Of a DNA stretch of 64,000 bases, positions 34,771 to 49,449 are shown one piece after another (the first letter of the stretch is position 1; the number at the start of each line of letters is the position of its first letter). The stretch spans positions 576,501-640,500 of the forward strand of contig NW_023501053.1 in NCBI RefSeq assembly GCF_014066305.1, read 5' to 3'. The DNA is from Letharia columbiana (taxonomy: Eukaryota; Ascomycota; Lecanoromycetes; Lecanorales; Parmeliaceae). The notes below the pieces were generated by a model that did not search any database, was not told where the DNA came from, and saw only the letters and a list, made by a program, of their open reading frames with translations. A program made the translations under genes and the position numbers.

Positions 34771-37700
34771 TATTAGAATTAATATAAATACGATATTAAT
34801 ATAAGTAAGATAGAACGAGAATAATAAGACTATCGAATTATATAGATAGAAAGAAGATATAATATAATAGAGAATATCTTCGCTAAGACTCGCTAGTTAT
34901 AGAATTAAGAGATATATTAAGAGTACGCTTATAATATTATTCTCTTCTCTTAAATAATTATAATTCTTATAGCTAATAAATCGAAGATATAGATTTATTA
35001 CTTATCTTATATTTTTAAATATCTATAGTTATATATTAGAACTAGTATAGATACGATATTAGTATAGGTGAGGTAGATAGGATAATAAGGCTACCGAACT
35101 ATGTATGTGGGAAGGAGGCATAATATGATAGGGGATGCCTCCTGCCAAGGCACTAGGCCATAGAGCTAAGTAGTGTCAAGGGTACGCTCGTAACAGTACT
35201 CCCCCCTCTCAAATAGCTATGGCCCTTATAGCTGGTAGACCGGAGATGTAGGCCTATTGCTTACCTTGTATCTCCAAACATCTATAGTCCCTGCCCGTTC
35301 TGACTAGAGAGGATTTGCCGAGGTGTAGCGGTAGCAGTCGAATATCGGATGGTTTTAATTCGTTCAAAAACGCGCTGTCCGAGGTATTGCCGGGCCGTAT
35401 GCTGGTCTTGACTGTGCTATGCCTGCCATACCCACATTGTCCTTTAGAGATCCTGGAGATATTGGTTATATCTTGCCTGCGTGCCAGCAAGATTCTTCGA
35501 GTTCTTCTTCTTGCCTAGCCTTCTTATCATAGTCCTTCACTTTTTTCGCCTTCAACACCTACTGGCAGCCTGGCCTGGGAGCTTCACTGTAGATTTGCCC
35601 TGCGTCTCTCATGCTCTTGCCATCAAGTCTATTAATAGAATTAAAGAAAATCCAACGTATACATGTTATCCTCCAACATCTGTTGGCAGCCTGGCCTGGG
35701 AGCTCCACTGTAGATTTGCCCTGTGTCTCTTATACTCTTACCATTAAGTTCATCTATTCCATCCTTTGTCTTAACTCGTAACTATCTTGCTTCGTAGTGC
35801 TATTTATTGCATCTATCCGCTTTGTAAGCCTACCGCTTCGACTGTTGATACCCCGTAGGCTTACCCGTTCTAAGCTGCTATAGCGAGTACTTAGTAGCCA
35901 ATGATTTGACTAACATAGATTACTTCCGTAACTCAAGTATTTGTTGATCCGTAGGGTTTCGTGGGAGGTGAAGAATCGAATGTGTTGAATGCTATTTGGT
36001 AGTAGGCTTTACTATATGTGTTGTCGATATGCTTAGTAAAGAGATTATACGTTTGCTGTTATTGTAGTAGGCTTACTGTGTGTGTTGTCGATATGCTTAG
36101 TGAAGAGGTCGAATCGTAATCGTGTTGTTGGGTCTATTCCCGTCGCCATTGCAGCAGGCTTACTGTGTGGGGGGTGTTGTTTTCCGTTAGTTTCTTTCTG
36201 ATTCGCCTGCACTACGAATAATCTAGCGGTGCTTTATTCCTTCTACTATTTAGAGGCCGTTTCGTTATATCGAAACGAATTACCCGTTTAATGAGCTAAT
36301 CTAAGAATACGATGTCTTAAGTTCCTATCTTGATCTTAATCGATCGTGATATCTTAGTCTTAAGTTAGTATCTTAATAAAGCCCTTATCAGCGCGTTTAT
36401 TTATTAATTATTTATCCGCTAATTCGAATAGGCGTGAGTGTGCGTTAATTGGCCCGTATATATTTCTCTTCGCCGAGTATATAAAGAAGTCTTATTATAA
36501 TATTAGAACTAGTATAGATACGATATTAATATAGGTAAGGTAGAATAGAATAATAAGGCTATCGAATTATATAAGTGAAAAGAAGATATAATATAGTAGA
36601 GAATATCTTCTATTAAGATACTAGGCTATAGGGCTAAGTAGTATATTAAGAATACGCTCGTAATAATATAGATCTTAATTAAAGAGAATTAAGATTCTAA
36701 AGATATAGCTATATCTTATCTATATATTAATAAGATTCTTTAAATTCTTCTTTTATTTAGCTTACTTACTATAGATCTTCGAAAGAATTAAATAATTTTA
36801 TTATATATATATATATTATACTCGCTAAAAATTTATAAAAATAAAGAATTTTTAGTATTAGTATATTAGATTAAATTAATATCTTTCTTTAACGCCGACG
36901 ACGATAGTAATATCGCGTCTCGGAGATTTCGCTAGCGCGTTATCGATAGTACTTTATTATAGCGTTATAGAGCTTTTAATTTAATAAGAATTTATAAAGA
37001 ATTAAATAAATAATAATTAAAAAAGAATTTATTATATAATAGCCGTCTAATATAATAGAGAAGAAATTAATAAAATAATATAATCTAATTAGTTAATATC
37101 TCTCGAATCGAATCGAGCTATAGACGCTAAAACTCTAATCTAATATTAAGTAAGTTTCTCTATAAAATACTATATAACTAATATTAATAAAGACTATCGA
37201 CGATAATAGTAAAGTCTATAGATAATATATTATAGCTTTAAAAGCTCTTTATATATATAATAATAAGAGAAGTCTACTTAATAAGTTTAATATAAGACTA
37301 TTAATAAGTAATATAAATCTAGAAAATCGATTTCTTAATGTAAAAAAAGGAAGTCTTCTAAAGATATTTTTATCGTCTATATTTCTCTAAATTAGAATAA
37401 GAAATAATAGTATATTTATTACGAAATTTTATTATATCTTCGAGTCTTATCTTAATATATTATTTAGTAAATATCTTCGACTTCTTATTAATAAGTTTCT
37501 AGACTTTCTTTTAATTATCGAGATTTAGTTATATAAAAAATATCTTTAATCGTAGCTAAGTCTAATTTTCTTCGTATATAAGATCTTTAATCTTCTTAGA
37601 AAACTCTAATTTACTAATTAATTCGAATATTATATACTTATCGTCGTCTATTAAATATCTAATCTTATATTTAAAATACTTTATAAATTATCTATAGAAC

Positions 37701-39093
37701 TTAAGAAATAATTAATTATATTATCTCTTTATTATACGATAGACTTAATAATATATATCTTTAATAATAAATAATAATATTTCGTATACGTTATTTAAAT
37801 AATTAAGAAGATTATTAATTAAAGAGTAGAAGCTATAACGTCGTCTAATAAATATATATTAAATAGCCTTACCTTTAAGTCTTATTATAACGTATATAAT
37901 TTTAAAAGTATCGATAAGAAAATAATTATTATTATAAATAAGCTTATCTTAAATTCTTATTTTCTAATTATTAAATAATATTAAATTAGTACTCGTAAAG
38001 ATAGATGAATCTAATAGTCTTAGACTAAGTAATTATCTAATTTACGATTATCGATTTACTTTAAGTATCTCGAAATCTCGTAATATAGATAGTAATAGAA
38101 ATAAGGGTGAAATAGAGATCTTAGGCGAGTTTTAATTCTACGTCTTCTATTATTATTCTAATATCTTCTCTTAATTAATATAAAATCGCTAATAAAGATT
38201 CTTAGTAGATAGAGAGCGCTATATACGTAATATATGAAGTTATAGCGAATTTAAAGATAAGTATCTTCTATATAAATCGTCGTATATAAGATAAGACTAA
38301 TTATAATATATAGATAATCGACGATATAAAGAAACGTATTTTAATATTAATATAAATGAATTTAAATAAGAATTTAAGAAATTTATAATATATTAAATAT
38401 AGATAAAAACGAAGTAAAGCGGAGAGGTCTCTAAAATTCTAATACTATAAAGGCGTTTGCGAGTCGAGAAATTTAATAGATCTCTATATTGAGAGTCGAA
38501 ATTTGACTATAACGCTCGAAATAGTATTATTTTCTTACGAGGATTTATAATACTTATTCCTTAATTAATTAAATCGACGTAAAGACTATAAATACTTCGA
38601 GTATAACTCTTTTTAGTAATATTACTTCGTTTAGAGAATTAATTAAGATTTAAGTAAGTTATAATACGAAGCGAAGAAGGATTTCTTATATTCGATATAG
38701 GAAACTCGATTTTTAATAAATTAAGCTATTATTAATAATATAAGCTATCTAATATAAATTCTTTCGAATAATATAAATAGTTTATAATTTAAATATATAA
38801 TAGAGCTTCTATATAATAGAAATATCTAGCGTTTTCTTTATTAGGCTCGATCGCTTACTTCGAGTAGAAAGTAAAAAACTCGTTAATTCTCTTCGTCGAA
38901 TAAGAATATAAAGAAGCTTTATTATAATATTAAGATTAATATAAATACGATATTAGTATAAATAAGATAGAATAAGAATAATAAGACTATTAAATTATAT
39001 ATATAGAAAGAAGATATAATATAATAGAGAATATCTTTATTAAGACTCGCTAGCTATAAAGCTAAATAGTATATTAAGAATACGCTCGTAACA
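34771..39093 (-). mobile_element. Older internally deleted chromovirus derivative, TSD TTTAA
   Basis: LTRs at 34,771-34,936 and 38,928-39,093 are in the same (minus) orientation. The five bases outside each end are TTTAA on both sides, a perfect 5-bp target duplication. After removing the nested younger element (35,034-36,665) its length is about 2.7 kb. Near 38,300-38,900, read on the minus strand, it matches the 5' gag-side region of the chromovirus at about 1-600. I see no RT or integrase. It is therefore an internal deletion derivative that kept LTRs, 5' leader and part of gag. It is heavily RIPed. Confidence 0.8.
35034..36665 (-). mobile_element. Younger 1.6-kb non-autonomous LTR element nested in the older copy
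   Basis: LTRs at 35,034-35,195 (starts TGTTACGAGCG on the minus strand, unmutated) and 36,501-36,665 (RIPed) flank a 1.3-kb internal region without coding domains. The left half is almost free of RIP and the right end is RIPed. Flanking five bases are TTATA and ATATA, one mismatch apart. The internal region includes a repeated segment (35,555-35,610 and 35,680-35,745) and two repeats containing GTTGTCGATATGCTTAGT near 36,020 and 36,080. It shares LTRs and internal ends with the chromovirus at 1-9,041 and so probably depends on it for mobilisation. Confidence 0.8.
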
Positions 39094-40035
39094 TTTAAAG
39101 CTTAAATATCTTATATTTAAATTTCTAAATTCGATAATCGCTAAGCTTTTCTAGACTTAGAAATCGAAAATATATTAACTTAATATTATCTTCTTTAATC
39201 TAAGCTTAATTATTAGAAGTCTTAAAAGTAAATTTAAAAAATTAGAATTAATAAAAATAAATAAAAATAAAAATAAAAATAAAAAATAACAATCTAGAAT
39301 ATAGAGTTAAGAAAATTAAAAGAAATTAAATTTAGAAATTAATTTTACGCGTAAGATAATTTAGCTTAATACTAAATTAATTAACTTTAAATAATTTAAA
39401 GTAAATTTAAGAGTAATTAAATTATATTTACTAAAATAAATAATAAGTAATAAATTATTTAAGAAATATAAATAAGATATAATTAATACTATAGCGAAGA
39501 AATATAAAAGAGATAAGAGCGAAGATAATATATTAAAGAAAAAAAAGATATAAATAATAAAAAAAGAAATACGATTAAGAAATAATATTATATTTAAATA
39601 TATTATAAAAGAAATATAATTAATACTTTTTAACTTAAGTCTATCTTATTCTATTATATATATTAATAAATATAAATTTCATGAAATTATACTTAATAAG
39701 TACTTTATAAAAAAAAGAGTATTTTATTATAAATATTATTTATAAATATTAAAAGATATATATATACTAGTCGAAAAGATATAATATAATATAATATATT
39801 AATCTATTATATTATACTCTAATAAGATATAGAATATTAATATTTATATAATCTTATATTTAATACGATATAAAATCTTAGCGATATATATTATAAGATA
39901 ATATATTTATAATATTATATTATAAAATAATATATATATAGAATATCTCGATTAAGATTTCTATATTTAAAAGTATAAGTAGTTATTCTAGTTATTATTC
40001 TAGTTAACGACTATATTTATTCGATAAATTTAATA
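39094..40035. repeat. RIPed DNA with B-family end and one arm of a long inverted repeat
   Basis: A family B-type right end (CTATCTTATTCTATTATATA) occurs at about 39,640-39,660. From about 39,740 to 40,020 the sequence is the reverse complement of about 54,310-54,600. The remainder is featureless RIPed DNA. Confidence 0.6.
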
Positions 40036-40365
40036 TAATAGATATTACTATTATAACTATTATTATTATAGCTATTTATTATAACTACTTCTATTATAAG
40101 TATTTCTATTATAGTTATTACTATTATAATTATCTATTATAACTATTACTATTATAATTATTTATTATAATTATTATTATTATAACTATTATTATTATAA
40201 CTATCTCTATTATAACTATTTATTATAACTATTATTATTATAGCTATTACTATTATAGCTATTACTATTATAATTATTATTATTATAGCTATTATTATTA
40301 TAACTATTATTATTATAGCTATTATTATTATAGCTATTATTATTATAACTATTATATAATAATAA
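40036..40365. repeat. Minisatellite of TATTATTATAACTA-type units
   Basis: This is roughly 330 bp of head-to-tail units of about 15-18 bp, variants of TATTATTATAGCTATTACTA. RIP may have blurred an originally more uniform array. Confidence 0.8.
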
Positions 40366-40414
40366 ATTATTTTAATAATAAATAATAGTAGTTATAATAG
40401 TAATAGCTATAAGT

Positions 40415-41285
40415 AAAGATCTATAAATTAAATTTATAAAATTAAATTTTTTTAAGTTAAATCGAATTTTAGTTCTAGTTCTAAGTTAAATCGAACTCTA
40501 ATCGCTTATTATACGTTTTTAATCTACTTCTATTACTATAAAATTAATTTAATCTATAAAATATATAAATATATATATATAAAAAGAGACGCGCTAAGAT
40601 CTAATTAGAAAGATATATTAAGTATAAAAAATTAATTTATAATAATTATTTATAAAAAATAGAGAAAGACTATATTCTTATAATAAGAAGTATTAAAATA
40701 TTAAAAAGAAATAGAGATAATATATTAATTAGTAATATAAATTCTATATTATCTTCTATTATAGTAAAATTTTTCGAATAATAAAATAGCTATTAGAATA
40801 AGATATCGAATAATTTTAATTTATTTAAATATATATCGTTTAATATTTCTTCTATAGAGATTTAATTAACTATAATTATTATAGTAGATTCTTCTCTTAT
40901 AAGCGAAATATTAAAAAAAATAGAAATAACGTATTAATTAGTAATATAAATCTTATAATATCTTCTATCGTAGTAAAATCTTTCGAATAATAAAATAGCT
41001 ATAGATATTAAATAATTTTAATTTATCTAAATATATATTATTTAATATTTCTTCTATAAAGATCTAATTAACTATAATTATTATAATAAATTCTTCTCTT
41101 ATAACGTTATTATAATAATATATTATATTAATATAATAAAAATAATAAGTTAAATTATAATAGTATTCTTTACTTATTAAATAATAATTTAATATAAAAT
41201 CGTAAAGAGTATATAATATAAGATCTCGAAGAGCTAAGTAGTATTTCTAATAATAATAATCTTATTATCGCTTAATTTCTTCGTA
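40415..41285 (+). mobile_element. Family B repeat, copy B3 (heavily RIPed)
   Basis: It follows B2 segment by segment from the left end (AAGATCTATAAATTAAATTT) but with nearly all CA and TG converted. It contains a tandem duplication of about 200 bp (about 40,700-40,905 and 40,908-41,103) that B2 lacks. It ends where the near-homopolymer block begins. The downstream part of B, recognisable by CTAGCTAAGTAG, appears at about 41,610-41,650. Confidence 0.7.
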
Positions 41286-41970
<685 letters not shown>

Positions 41971-42059
41971 AAATCTTATCTTTTTTATTAGTTCTATTAA
42001 TTTAATAGTAATACGTATAAAAAAAGAAAAGTTTTAATAATCGACATTATAATAATAAG

Positions 42060-42265
42060 TATTACGTTCTCGATATAGCGTAAAAAATTTTACTATTTAG
42101 CTAGCTTAACTTAATATATCGCTTTCTTTTCTTTTTTTCTTTCTTCGAGAACGTTTATAGCTTTAATTAATTAATTAATTATAATTAGAATTAAGAAATA
42201 TCTTTTTCTTCTTCGTAAAACTTCTTTTTAGAAGTATATATATACTTCTTATATAGTATCTCTAA
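42060..42265 (+). repeat. 5' LTR of the 10.4-kb element
   Basis: It matches 52,213-52,429 over most of its length, including ATATATCGCTTTCTTTTCTT and GTAAAACTTCTTTTTAGAAG. The 3' copy carries a short extra TAGCGTAACTTA duplication. Confidence 0.85.
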
Positions 42266-45200
42266 TAATTAATAATAATATATAACTTTTCTATATTCTT
42301 TAATTATTATTCTTATTATTTTTCATATTAAAGATACTATTCTTATATTAAAAAGTTTTACTTCTATTACTTTTTTAAAGAAAGGATTTTTTTTAAAAGG
42401 AAGGATCGCTATAAAAGCTATTTACTTTTCCCTACTTTTTTAAATAACTTTTCTTCTCTTAAAGAAAACTTATCTCTTATTCTTAATACTTTTCTTTCTT
42501 CTTAATAAATCTTTTTTTTTATATTCTCTTTATATCTTTTTATAATAGAGTATAACTATTTATAATTAATAAAGTTAGAAAATCTATTCTATTAGACTTA
42601 ACGATTTTACTTATTTTTTAATTTTAAGCTTTCTTAATAAAAAATCTTAAACTAGTATAAGTAGATTCTTAATAAGAATTATTATTAGATTATTAAATTA
42701 ATTATATAGACTTATAATCTATCTATCGACGTTCTTTATAATTAAGATTTATATATTTAACGAATTTAATCTTAAAATATTAACTTAATCTCTCTTTCGA
42801 AAAATACTTAATTAGAGAAACCTCTTATCTATTCTCTTTTTTAAAATTATAATTTTAAATTTATAAATACTTTAATAAAAGTAATTATTATCTTTATATA
42901 TAAAGTTTATTATTATATAAATAATAATTACTTTTTTATCTAATAAGTTAAAATAACTTAATTTTAATTTAAAAATATCTTTATTTTTAAGAATTTAAGC
43001 TTTAATTTAAGAGGTTATATAAATATCTTTCTAGAGTTATTATCTTCTTCTTTTCTTAAAATAACTTAATCTTCTTATTTTAATAATAGAATTTTTTTTA
43101 AGCTCCATAAAGATAAAGAAAGAATATTTATTAATCTTTTATTATTATTATTTATAACTTTTATATAAAGATCTTAATCTCTTTATTAATCTTAATCTTT
43201 ATCTTTCTTTTTATTAATTTTATATTTTATATTAAAAATAAATTAAACTTTTAAAAAAATTAAGTATATTAAATCTCTAGATTTTCTATATAATAATAAA
43301 CTTAATAAATAAAATTCTCTTTTTATTAAGTTAAGCTATATTTAATAAGATATTAAAAAATATCGAATTTTTTTAAATATAGGATTTTCTAATAATAAAT
43401 TTAATAAATTAACTTTTAATTAGCTAAAAGCTTTTAATTTAAAGAATATTACTTTAAAATTTAATTTTAGCGAAAATTAGCTTTTATAAAATTAAGAAAG
43501 CTTTTAATAAATATTATTTTTATTTATAAAAGTAAATTTAATAATATAATAGATTATATTATAAACTATATAAGTAATCTTAAAAAATTTATAATTTTTT
43601 CTAATATTATAGATTTAATAAATTTATAAAATCTTTTAAAATCTTCTAAATAAGCTACTTCGAAGAAATCTAATAATAATTTTTATATCTTTAATCTAGA
43701 ATTCTTTTATTTAAATTTTAAAAAATTATATAATATTAATAATATTATTTTTAATAATAAAGAAATTATATATTAGAAAGTATATTCTTATATTAATATA
43801 TAAAAGACTACGTTATAATTAAAGAAGAGAATATTATATATATAAATCTCTTAACTTATTTTTAAAAAGTTATCTTATTCTAATAATTAAATACTTTATT
43901 TTAAGACGAGAAAAATATAATAATATAATTTTAAATAGAATTAAAAAGAACGCTTACTCGACTATAAAATCGTTTTAAAATATTTATATTTTTAACTTTA
44001 AATTAATTTATAAGATAAATTTATATTTTTTAATAATATTAATAATAGATATAATCTTATAAGCTATATATAAAGTATCTTTAAATATATTATATAAATA
44101 GAAATCTTTAAAAAAATACGCTTAAGTTATTTAAGATATAAAATTACTTAAAAATCAAATTATAAATAAATATATCGCCTTTAACTTCTTAAATTATACT
44201 TCGCGAATTTATAAAGAAGCTTAATAATAGAAAGAAGCTATAATATTATTTTAATTAATAAAAAAATTATAATATAAAAATATATAAAAAAAGTTTAAGA
44301 TTAAGGATAAGAGAGAGATAGAAATTAAGATTATAAATAACGATTTAATAAAGATAAATCTTTTCTTAGAGAACGATAGAATAAGTTTTAAAAAGCTTAA
44401 AAGCGATTATTTCTTTCTTCTCGCTCTTTTATAATAGATTTATAAATATATAATACTTATTCTTATTAGTTAAAATTATTATATCTAGATTATAAATATT
44501 AATAATAATTAAATTTTCTTATATATTTCTCTTATACTTTTTAAACTTATATATCTTATTAATAAAATTAAGATAATTAAATATTTTCTTATATATAATT
44601 ATTTAAATAGTAATTTTTATAGACTTTATCTTAGACTTAGACTTAGACTTAGACTTTAATTATAACTTTAAGAAATTAAGCTTTAAAAAAAGTCTTATTA
44701 ACTTTTAAATAATTATTTATAATTATAATTAAAAACGTCTAATTAAATTAATTATAATATTTAAATTAAATAAACTATTAGAATTATAATAAACGTTTAT
44801 TTTATTTAACTAGATAGTATAATAATTATTAGAAATATAATAATTAAGAATTTACGAGAATATTTATATCTTAATCTTTATAGAAAGTATATTTTTATAA
44901 TCTTAAAAATAAGAGCTTTATTTCTAAGAGCTATTATAAAAACTATAATTTTATATATTTATAGAATTCTTCGATATATTATATAAATAATAATAATTAT
45001 TTTTATAATATATATAAGAATAAGACTTTAGAAGATAAGAAATTTAATTATAAGAATAAGAAAGTCGATATTAAATTTATCTTGATTATTTATTATATTA
45101 TTATAAGTAAGATAGAAGATTTACTAATTTATTAAAAATATTAAAAGAAGTTTTTATCTAATAATTAGTTATATATTTATTTTAAAAAGAAATCTTATTA

Positions 45201-46569
45201 TTAAATAGCCTCTTTAAAGAATATTAGAAAGATTTCTAAAGAGAAGAATTCTATACTTAATTTACTATTAGAGAAATTAATATAAATTTTTAAATAAATA
45301 CTATTAATAAAAGTATTTATTTCTAAAAAACTCGAGTTAATTAAATTCGTAATACTCGCGAATTTAAATAATAAAATAATCTTTTAATTATAATATTATC
45401 TTATTAAACTATTTAATCTTTCTTTAAAAGCTTTATTAAAATTAGAATATCTAAATATCGAATATTTAATAAATATAGAAAATCGAGTTTTCTTAAAGAG
45501 ATTAATATCTTTATTCTCTATTAAGAAGTATATAATATTAGTTATCTTATATAAAATTATTTTAAATTAATATTTTATTAATAAATAAATTACTTTTTCT
45601 TTTTTTATAAAAGATAAAACTTTAAAAAAAAAGTTTATTATAATTAAGTTTATTTAAGATATATATATTATAAATAATCTTAAGATAAATCTTTTAATAA
45701 AAATAAATATATTTAATTTAGAAGAAGTAGTAATCGATCTTTTATAGAAGAAAGTAATTTTTATTAAATATAAAAATATCGCTATATTAATATAAGTTAT
45801 CGCTAAAAATAATATAAGAATTTAATAAATTATAAAATTAAAACGATATTAAATTATTTCTTTAAAATCTATTAAATTTATTATTATATCTTTATAAGAT
45901 AAGAAATTACTTTCTAATTAAGACTTTCTTTTTAAATTAAAAATAAATAAAATTTATATATATCTTATAAATATAAATTTTAACTTTATTTCTATTTGAA
46001 ATAATAATAATATTTTATTTATAATATCTTATTATTATAGAATTAACTTTATAATTAAATATAAAGCTAAAGAAGATTATTTAATTTAAATAAAGAATTA
46101 TTTTTTAATAACTAAGATATTTAAAGATAAAGGGTTTATACTTAAGAAATTTATTAATCTTATTATATTAAAGTTAGTTATTAAAAAAGTAATTATAAAT
46201 CTTACTTTAGAAACTCGATTATTTAATAAAATTACTATTTATAAGAAATAGAAGTATATTAATATAATATAAAGTATTTTAGAAGAAAATCTTTATATCT
46301 AAAAAGACTTTAACGATATTATTAATCTTTTTAAATTAGAATAACTATAGATATTAATTATTATAAATTAATAATCTTTTATAGCGAAGTTAGAGAATAA
46401 GATTTATTCTCTAATTTTAAAAGATTATAAATTTATTAATAAAAAGTTTAATAAGATATATATCTAAGATAAGATAAGCTAATCTAAAAAATTAATTTCT
46501 TTTATTTTTTCTATTTTTATAATTTATAAAATAGTCTATATAAGATTTAAGAAAATATTAAAGCGAAAG

Positions 46570-47050
46570 AAAAGAGTTATTATTAATATTAGAGATTTTA
46601 ATAAAATTATAATTTTTAATAATTACTCTCTTTCTCTATAGAATAATATAATTATAATAATTTAAGAATATATTTAAATTAATATAATTAGTTTTAATAG
46701 AAAAATTTATCTTTTTTTAATAAAAAAAGATTATTAATAACGATTTATTATAATATCTTATTAAGAATTGAAGCACTTTAATATAATAATAATAAGTTTT
46801 AAGAACTTAATATTTTATATTTAGAGAAAAATAAATAATTTTCTTTATTTATATTATTATTTTATTAGATACTATATAGATAATATTATTATTATTTTTT
46901 AAACTATATTTTAAGTATTTAAAAACGATTTTTCGCCTCTTCGCGAAATTTAAAATTACTTTTAAATCTAAAAAATTCTATTTTAAATATTTATTAATTA
47001 CGCTTCTAGAATAGAAGATAAATAAATTTAATTTTATTATTATCGAGAAA
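46570..47050 (+). pseudogene. RIPed reverse transcriptase of the 10.4-kb element
   Basis: In frame with stops, it shows R-D-F-N-K-I near 46,595 and the catalytic box around 46,866-46,900 as Y-I-D-N-I-I, where the second Asp of Y-x-D-D has become Asn by G-to-A change. The pattern follows the Ty3/gypsy family. It is not functional. Confidence 0.75.
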
Positions 47051-48439
47051 AGAATTATAATAATTAAGAAAATATAATTTTTTATTATTTTAGAAGTACT
47101 CGAAATCTATATAGAAATAGTAAACTAGCTATAAAGAAATATTAGATATTTTATATAGATTTCTAAATTATTATAACGCTTAAAGATAAAATTTTTAAAG
47201 CGATCTTTAGTCTTAAGATAATTATCTTTATAGAAATTTCTTAAAGATTATAAAGATTACTTCTATCTAAAAAAGAAGTAGAGATTTTTTATATTTTATA
47301 ATAAATATTAATTATAAAAATTTATTTATATTATTATAATATTAATCGCTAACTTTATATTAATCTCGATAAATTTAAAAAATATAATTTTAAAGTTATA
47401 ATATATTACGTAATAAATAATTCTTAAAAAAATTCTTTTTTTAAAATAAATATTTAATTTATTATATTTTTATTTAAGCTTTTAAACGTTATAGAGTTAT
47501 ATTATTAATTAATAAAATTAAAAATAATTATCTTAATTTAAATTTTAAAGAAGATTTTTTATATACTAAGTTAAAGAATAAAAAAGAAGATTATTATTTT
47601 TATAAATTACTCTATTATTATCGATATTATTTATTAAATTATACTTTCTTCTTTATTCTCTAATTAAATAAATTTATACTTTATATATATTTTATAATAT
47701 ATCTTTTAATTTAATCTAAATATATAATAAAGATTTAATAAGTAAAATATAGTCTCTAATATTTTATTTAAATTACTTCGTAAATAAAAAAAGAAATTTT
47801 CTATATCTAAGATCTAGAAATTCTTAATAAGATTCTTATATATAACTTAATATTTATAAAAATATCTAAGAAATTTTATATTAAACTTATACTTAGCTAT
47901 TAAGAGAATAAAAAATAATTAAAGATTCTTAATACTCTTATTACTTAAAAGATATAGCTTCTTAAAAAATAAGAATCTATAAAATATATTAAACTTTTAA
48001 ATATATAATTTCTACTTTTTAAGATAAATTTATTTATTATTAAGATAAATTTAATAAGTAAAAATAATTTTATATTTTAAAGAAGATAAAGTAAAAGATT
48101 TTCGAGTTTACTTATAATAATTATAATTATATTAATTTTCATAAATTATATAAAAGATTTATTATATAAGATATTTAATTTAATACTTAAAGCGCTATAT
48201 TATTTATTATTTAAAGTATTAACTAAATTAAATTATAAGATATACTTTATATAGAAATCTTAAGTCTATTATTAATTCTACTTTAATTTTTTATATAATT
48301 ACTATTAATTTTATTTTAATATTATTATTTCTAAAAAATAAATTTAACGTAATAATAATTATTATTAATAAGTTTTTTAAAAGAAATATATCTATATTAA
48401 GAAAAGATATATAAAATACTACTAAATAGATAGAAGTCT

Positions 48440-48800
48440 TACTTCTTATTCTCGTTAATTAAGAAATTTCTAAAGCCATTATTTTAGATAGAGATTTAAA
48501 ATTTCTTTTAAATCTTTAAAAAGCTATTTTTAAAATTTTAGAAATAAAGCTTTTTATCTTTATTACTTATTATTTATAAATTAATAATTAATTTAAATAA
48601 ATTAATTAGATAATAGAGATTATTTTAAAATTTTATATTTTTTATATTTCTAAATATTCTTAGAATAAATTCTTTATATATTTTAGAGATAGTTTTAATA
48701 ACTTTATAAATATATTAATAGAAAAGACTTTTAATAAGATTATCTATAATATAAAATTTAACGATAAATTTAATATAATATATATCTTAATAAAAAATTA
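48440..48800 (+). pseudogene. RIPed integrase core of the 10.4-kb element
   Basis: A string L-D-R-D-x-K-F-L near 48,486 and the following region around 48,560-48,605 match the well-known gypsy integrase block (D-R-D-x-x-F, then the H-P-x-T-D-G-Q region) with RIP replacements and stops. Confidence 0.75.
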
Positions 48801-49214
48801 AATAGATACTATAAATAATTATATTTAATATTAATAAAAAGCTTTAGATATCTTAGCTTTCGCGGCGATTAATATAAAATTTAAATATAATTTAAAATAT
48901 AAAGCTTTAATTATAAAGAAAGAGAATAAAGCTTTTATTAAGCTTTATAAGAGATATTATCTTCTTAAGTTTAAAAATATAAAACTTTTAAATTAGAGAG
49001 TTAAATCTTTTATTATTCTTAAGCGAGTTAAAAACTTAATTTATAGACTTAATCTTTTAATTATTTAAAAGATTTATTTTATTATCTCTATTATAATATT
49101 CTAGTTTACGTTAAAAAGAAAAGATTTTTATTATTAATCTTATAAGAAAGAATAAGTTTTTATATTTAATTAGAAGAAGTTAGTAATTAAAGATCGTTAT
49201 AAGATTTAAAGATT

Positions 49215-49400
49215 AATTAATTAATATATTAGTCGATCTTTAAATTAAGAAAGTAAAGATAAAAAAGATATTATAGAGTATTTAATAAAATAGAAGAATT
49301 AGAAAAAAATCTATAATTTATAATATAAAGTTAAGAATTTAGAGAATATAAAGAATTTAATTTATAATTATAATTTAAAATATAAAAAACGCTTATAAAG
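49215..49400 (+). pseudogene. Chromodomain-like C-terminus of the 10.4-kb element
   Basis: The frame reads E-Y-L-I-K, followed about 20 residues later by K-N-L-E-N-I-K-N-L-I. This is the spacing of a retroelement chromodomain (an E-Y-L-V-R-W-K type strand, then W-Y-x-x-x-x-L-x-N-A helix). The tryptophan positions are lost to stops, so this rests on spacing. Confidence 0.55.
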
Positions 49401-49449
49401 AAAGTATCGAAAGAGAAAATCTTAAAACTCTATATAAGTTTATAGTGTA

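Noticed and set aside
35254..35490. 78-codon minus-strand frame containing F-L-N-E-L-K-P-S-D-I
   Set aside because: It is probably a remnant of a retroelement polyprotein tail in a non-autonomous element, not a stand-alone gene. The motif itself is reported as a finding.
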